A DNA stretch of 64,000 nt from Glycomyces tenuis DSM 44171 (GTDB taxonomy: Bacteria > Actinomycetota > Actinomycetes > Mycobacteriales > Micromonosporaceae): NCBI RefSeq assembly GCF_000427885.1, contig NZ_ATYW01000003.1, positions 306,159 to 370,158 on the forward strand, given 5' to 3'. The notes beneath the pieces are model-generated. The model ran no database searches and was not told where the DNA came from. It worked only from the letters and a program-made list of their open reading frames with translations. The position numbers and the translations under genes are program-made. Positions 60,850-64,000 of the stretch are shown one piece after another. The stretch's first letter is position 1, and each line of letters begins with the position of its first letter.

Positions 60850-63354
60850 ATGTCCAAGCTCAACCCCCGCACCGGGTCGATCAGTGTCGACTTCGGCACC
60901 TCCCACACGGTCGTGTCCATCCGCCGTGCCGACGGCCGGGTCCACCAGCAGCTGTTCGACGGATCACCGCAACTGCCCTCCGCGGTGTTCAACGACGACG
61001 AGGGAGGGCCCGTCGTCGGCACCGACGCCATCCACAACGGACGCCGCAAGCCCGAGCGGTACGAGCCGAACCCCAAGCGCCGCATCGACGGCGGCACGAT
61101 CCTCCTCGGTGACACCGAACTGCCCGTCACCAGCGTCATCGCCGCCGTCCTCAGCCGCGTCGCCCGCGAATGCGAGCAGACCCTCGGCGGCCTCGGCCCG
61201 GTGACCGTCACGGTCCCGGCCGCGTGGGGGCCGACCCGCAGGCACGTCATCGCCGACGCCGCCACCGCGGCCGGGCTCGGCAAGGTCGCCCTGGCGCCCG
61301 AACCGGTGGCCGCCGCCAGCTACTTCGTCGAGACCCTCGGCAGCGACGTGCCCGTCGGCTCCGGCGTCGTCGTCTACGACCTCGGCGGCGGCACCTTCGA
61401 CGCCACGGTCCTGCGCCGCTCGGGGACCGGCTTCGACGTGCTGGCCGTCGACGGCGCCGACGACCTCGGCGGCCTCGACTTCGACCAGGCCCTCGCCGAG
61501 CACGTGGCCGCGAGCGTCCAGCCCGAGGACGAGCGCTGGCAGCGCCTCACCGCCCCGATCGAGCGGGCCGACCTGCGCCACCGCACCGCCTTCCTCGAAG
61601 AGGTGCGCCAGGCCAAGGAGCGGCTCTCGCGCAGCACCTCCACCGACCTGACGATCCCGCTGCTCGACATCGACGCGCACCTCACCCGCGACGAACTGGA
61701 GTCCGTGGCGGCACCGCTGATCGAGCGGACCGTCCGCATCACGCAGGGCGTCATCCGCGAATCGGGGCTGCCCAAGGACCAGCTCGCGGGCCTGTTCCTG
61801 GTCGGCGCGGCCAGCCGGATGCCACTGGTGGCGACGATGCTCCACCGCGAGCTCGGCCTCGCCCCCGCCGCGATCGAGCAGCCCGAACTGGCCGTCTCCG
61901 AAGGCGGCCTGGTGGCCCAGGCGCTGGCCTCGTCCCCGCCGCCGGTGCCGAGCCCGGCACTGCCGCCGCAGGTGACCTCGCAGCCCGCCGGGCCGACGGT
62001 CCCGATGGCCGCGCCCGGGATGCCGACCCCGGGCGGGCCCATGCCGCCCGGCTCGCCGATGCCGACGCCGGGGGCGCCGATGCCGCCGCACATGACCGGC
62101 CCGATCCAGACCCCGGCGTCCATGCCGGGCGCCCCGCTGCCGCCCGCGCAGAGCGGAGGCGGCGTCGGCGCCTGGCTCAAGAGCAAGACCGGCATGATCA
62201 CCGTGGGGGCCGCAGGTCTGGCGGTCGTCCTGGTCCTCGCGCTCATCCTGGTCCCCGGCCTCATCGGCGACTCCGAGGACGGCACGGGATCCAACGAGGG
62301 CGACACCGCGGCCGAGCAGCCGGACGAGGAGGCCGCCGAGACCGAGGACGCCGACAGCGGCAGCGGCGAGAGCGACTCCTCCCAGGCCGGAACCGGCGAG
62401 GAGTCGGGTACGGCCGAGCTCGACAGCGCCGTCGTCGGCGATCCCGTGCTCCTCGAGGAGGGGGCCCACGTCGGCACCGTCAGGGCCGTCGAGACCGCCG
62501 TCGTCGGCGGCGAGGCCGTGGGCATCACCGCCGGCGACGACAACATCATCCGCGTCTGGGGGCTGAGCTCGGGGGAGCTCCTCGGCGAGTACCGCGGCCA
62601 CAAGGAACCGGTCGTCGACCTCGTGGTCACCGCCGACGGCGACCGCCCCGTCGTGCTCTCCACCGACACCTACGAAGAGCACGTCTGGTACCTCGACGAC
62701 TACACGACGGTGAGCCAGCCTCGCGAGGCCAACACCGGCGACTTCTTCTGGGTCGGCGAGGTCGACGGGACGCCCGCCTACGCCGACGACTACTCCATAT
62801 ACCAGGCCTTCACCGGAGCGGAGATCGACACGACGAGCACTTCCTATGCGTCGTTCTGGACGCTGGCCGAGATCGACGGCACGCTCAGAGGCGTCGGCGT
62901 CGAGGAGAACCGGGTCTTCGTCTCCGATCTGGAGACCGGCGAGTACATCGGCGCCACCTTCGACCAGCAGAGCAGCGAGGTGGTCGCCGCGAGGTTCGGC
63001 GTCGTCGACGACGTGCCGGTCATGTTCACGGCCGACGCGGCCGGAACCATCCAGGGCTGGGACCTCACCAGCGGCGAGAAGTACGGCCCCGCGCTCAGTG
63101 AGCAGTACCAGACCGTCGAGGAGATCGAGCTCGTCGATGTCGGCGACGGTGTCCAGGTGCTCGTGCGCGGCACTCAAGGGCTGAGCCTGTTCGACTTCGA
63201 GACAGGCGAGCCGGTCACTGGGATGTTCGCGCAGTACACCGATGCCGACGCGCTCATGGCCGTCGAGGTCGCCGACGTCGACGGCCACCCCGTCGCGGTC
63301 ACCGGCTCCGGCGAGGGCACCGTGGCCGCCTGGAGCCTCAACACCAATCCCTGA
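60850..63354 (+). CDS. Hsp70-like ATPase fused to membrane helix and external propeller-like domain
   Basis: 834 residues. About 1-360: DnaK-type actin-fold ATPase with VDFGTSHT (13-20), VYDLGGGTFDA (175-185) and the adenosine motif LVGAASRMP (317-325), but no substrate-binding domain. About 362-436: Pro/Met/Gly-rich linker. 449-472: transmembrane helix. Then an acidic Ser/Glu/Asp linker and, from about 510, repeated units with DGDRPVVLSTD, DGTPAYADD, DGTLRGVG, DDVPVMFTAD, DGHPVAVTGS and terminal W, suggesting a beta-propeller outside the cell. ATG 60850 is 6 bases after TACAGT (60838-60843), leaderless. Perhaps couples an outside signal to a cytosolic ATPase; function unknown. Confidence 0.85.
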   Translation: MSKLNPRTGSISVDFGTSHTVVSIRRADGRVHQQLFDGSPQLPSAVFNDDEGGPVVGTDAIHNGRRKPERYEPNPKRRIDGGTILLGDTELPVTSVIAAVLSRVARECEQTLGGLGPVTVTVPAAWGPTRRHVIADAATAAGLGKVALAPEPVAAASYFVETLGSDVPVGSGVVVYDLGGGTFDATVLRRSGTGFDVLAVDGADDLGGLDFDQALAEHVAASVQPEDERWQRLTAPIERADLRHRTAFLEEVRQAKERLSRSTSTDLTIPLLDIDAHLTRDELESVAAPLIERTVRITQGVIRESGLPKDQLAGLFLVGAASRMPLVATMLHRELGLAPAAIEQPELAVSEGGLVAQALASSPPPVPSPALPPQVTSQPAGPTVPMAAPGMPTPGGPMPPGSPMPTPGAPMPPHMTGPIQTPASMPGAPLPPAQSGGGVGAWLKSKTGMITVGAAGLAVVLVLALILVPGLIGDSEDGTGSNEGDTAAEQPDEEAAETEDADSGSGESDSSQAGTGEESGTAELDSAVVGDPVLLEEGAHVGTVRAVETAVVGGEAVGITAGDDNIIRVWGLSSGELLGEYRGHKEPVVDLVVTADGDRPVVLSTDTYEEHVWYLDDYTTVSQPREANTGDFFWVGEVDGTPAYADDYSIYQAFTGAEIDTTSTSYASFWTLAEIDGTLRGVGVEENRVFVSDLETGEYIGATFDQQSSEVVAARFGVVDDVPVMFTADAAGTIQGWDLTSGEKYGPALSEQYQTVEEIELVDVGDGVQVLVRGTQGLSLFDFETGEPVTGMFAQYTDADALMAVEVADVDGHPVAVTGSGEGTVAAWSLNTNP

Positions 63355-63368
63355 TCCCGGTCGCGGGC

Positions 63369-63396
63369 CCGCGGCCCGCCGTACGGCGGGCCGCGG
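63369..63396. terminator. Bidirectional terminator, 28-base perfect palindrome
   Basis: CCGCGGCCCGCCGT followed by its exact complement, between the convergent Hsp70-like and YjbR genes. Followed by CCTTTC on the forward strand. Confidence 0.75.
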
Positions 63397-63400
63397 CCTT

Positions 63401-63748
63401 TCAGTTCTGGGCGGACTCGTAGGCCTGGCGGACCCTGACCGGCGCCTTCAGCAGCCAGGCGTCCTCCACGAGCTCCTCGAGCCGCTCGGGCTCGACCTTC
63501 TCGAGGTCGACCAGGATCATCGCGTACCCGTCGTAGTGCGGCGTCGTGTAATAGGCGCTGTCCCCCGAGGCCAGCAGGGCCTCCTTCTCGCCCGGCTCGC
63601 ACACGATCGCCAGGCCGCCCTCGGCCTCGTCGCGCAGCCTCGCGAAGAACTTGCCCTTGACCTTCAGCGACGGGGACCGCCAGCTCGTGGTCTCCTCGAC
63701 CTCCGGGTACCGCTTCGCGATCGCGACGACGTCGTCCCATGTCGGCAT
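63401..63748 (-). CDS. MmcQ/YjbR-family protein
   Basis: A 115-residue protein of the YjbR/MmcQ family: PTWDDVVAIAKRYPEVEETTSWRSPSLKVKGKFFARL, then a GLAIVCEPGEKEALLAS stretch and YTTPHYDGYAMILVDLEKV. The double-wing fold is often called DNA-binding but no function is established. ATG at 63748 with AAGGAG 6 bases upstream; the longer frame lacks support. Confidence 0.87.
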   Translation of the reverse strand: MPTWDDVVAIAKRYPEVEETTSWRSPSLKVKGKFFARLRDEAEGGLAIVCEPGEKEALLASGDSAYYTTPHYDGYAMILVDLEKVEPERLEELVEDAWLLKAPVRVRQAYESAQN

Positions 63749-63819
63749 CTGGAGCTCCTTTCGTCGGGCTCCATGGTCTCCCGGACCACCGACACATCGG
63801 CGAAGACTCCGGGACGGCG

Positions 63820-64000
63820 TTAAGGGTTGATCCACTCCGCGATGTAGATCAGGCTCGCCGCGGAGACCCCCAGCACCACCAGCGTCACCACGGCCGCGGC
63901 CAGGAGCCGCAGCGGCATGTGCGTCCAGTCCGGCCCCATCTGGCGCCTGAGCACCGGCATGTGCCGCGAGTCCGCCTGGCCCGGCCGCTTCGCGGCCGCC
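63820..64000 (-). CDS. C-terminal part of a membrane protein, 5' end outside window
   Basis: Reading the reverse strand from the window edge gives 59 codons ending in TAA at 63822-63820. The visible part is basic and polar (KRPGQADSRHMPVLRRQMGPDWTHM in outline), then one membrane helix RLLAAAVVTLVVLGVSAASLIYIA and a short WINP tail. No family can be named. It may begin at one of the internal ATGs, but the frame stays open to the window edge. Confidence 0.55.
   Translation of the reverse strand, partial: AAAKRPGQADSRHMPVLRRQMGPDWTHMPLRLLAAAVVTLVVLGVSAASLIYIAEWINP

Overview
This window comes from the chromosome of a high-GC actinomycete. The evidence is the strongly G/C-ending codon use, frequent GTG and TTG starts, many genes whose start codon lies 6 to 8 bases after a -10 hexamer (leaderless pattern), an HU protein with a long lysine/alanine tail, an NdgR-type regulator divergent from leuC, and actinobacterial gene blocks such as leuCD-hup-mutT1, plsC-gpsA-ddl and glmU-prs-rplY-pth. 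I cannot fix the genus from sequence alone; Glycomycetales or Micromonosporales would fit. No CRISPR array, prophage, transposase or rRNA is visible.

Layout. 1-3.5 kb: aromatic (tyrosine) catabolism, with fumarylacetoacetase, an Lrp-type regulator and divergent hpd. 3.6-10.5 kb: a complete histidine-utilisation operon hutU, M20 amidohydrolase, hutF, hutI, hutH, which feeds histidine to glutamate by the formyl-glutamate branch. 10.5-11.8 kb: an XRE regulator plus nucleotidyltransferase pair resembling a toxin-antitoxin module, with a palindromic operator on its promoter. 11.8-15.5 kb: ndgR and leuCD (leucine synthesis), then HU. 15.7-21.9 kb: alditol oxidase, Nudix hydrolase, two small proteins, and plsC-gpsA-ddl (phospholipid and wall precursors). 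22-27 kb: rpsD, infA, rpmJ, rpsM, rpsK, rpoA, rplQ, truA.

27-41.2 kb is an accessory block inserted between truA and rplM: a von Willebrand lipoprotein, truncated haemoglobin, an MFS exporter with MarR regulator and an SDR, a secreted HNH nuclease, a cupin, a one-pass membrane protein, an RsmC-like methyltransferase, a CxxCxGxG membrane protein, and a TPP-riboswitch-controlled thiEOSGDC operon ending in a 62-base perfect palindrome. 41.4-44 kb: rplM-rpsI-glmM.

44-47.2 kb is an unusual cluster: a LemA protein with a PGYGQQ-repeat tail followed by three paralogous membrane proteins of unknown function, the last convergent with and overlapping the second. A tRNA-Gln(UUG) follows. 47.5-51.8 kb: a reverse-strand xylose/ribose-type ABC transporter operon (binding protein, ATPase, permease, ROK repressor) with a palindromic operator. 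51.9-55.9 kb: glmU, prs, rplY, pth. 56-57.6 kb: an exopolysaccharide-priming sugar transferase. 57.6-60.8 kb: cysQ, cysD, cysN for sulfate activation. 60.85-63.4 kb: a large Hsp70-like ATPase fused through one membrane segment to a beta-propeller-like exterior. A YjbR protein and a partial membrane protein close the window.

The most interesting candidates for something undescribed are the LemA plus triple-paralogue cluster, the XRE/nucleotidyltransferase pair with its operator, the Hsp70-TM-propeller fusion and the membrane-anchored CxxCxGxG protein.
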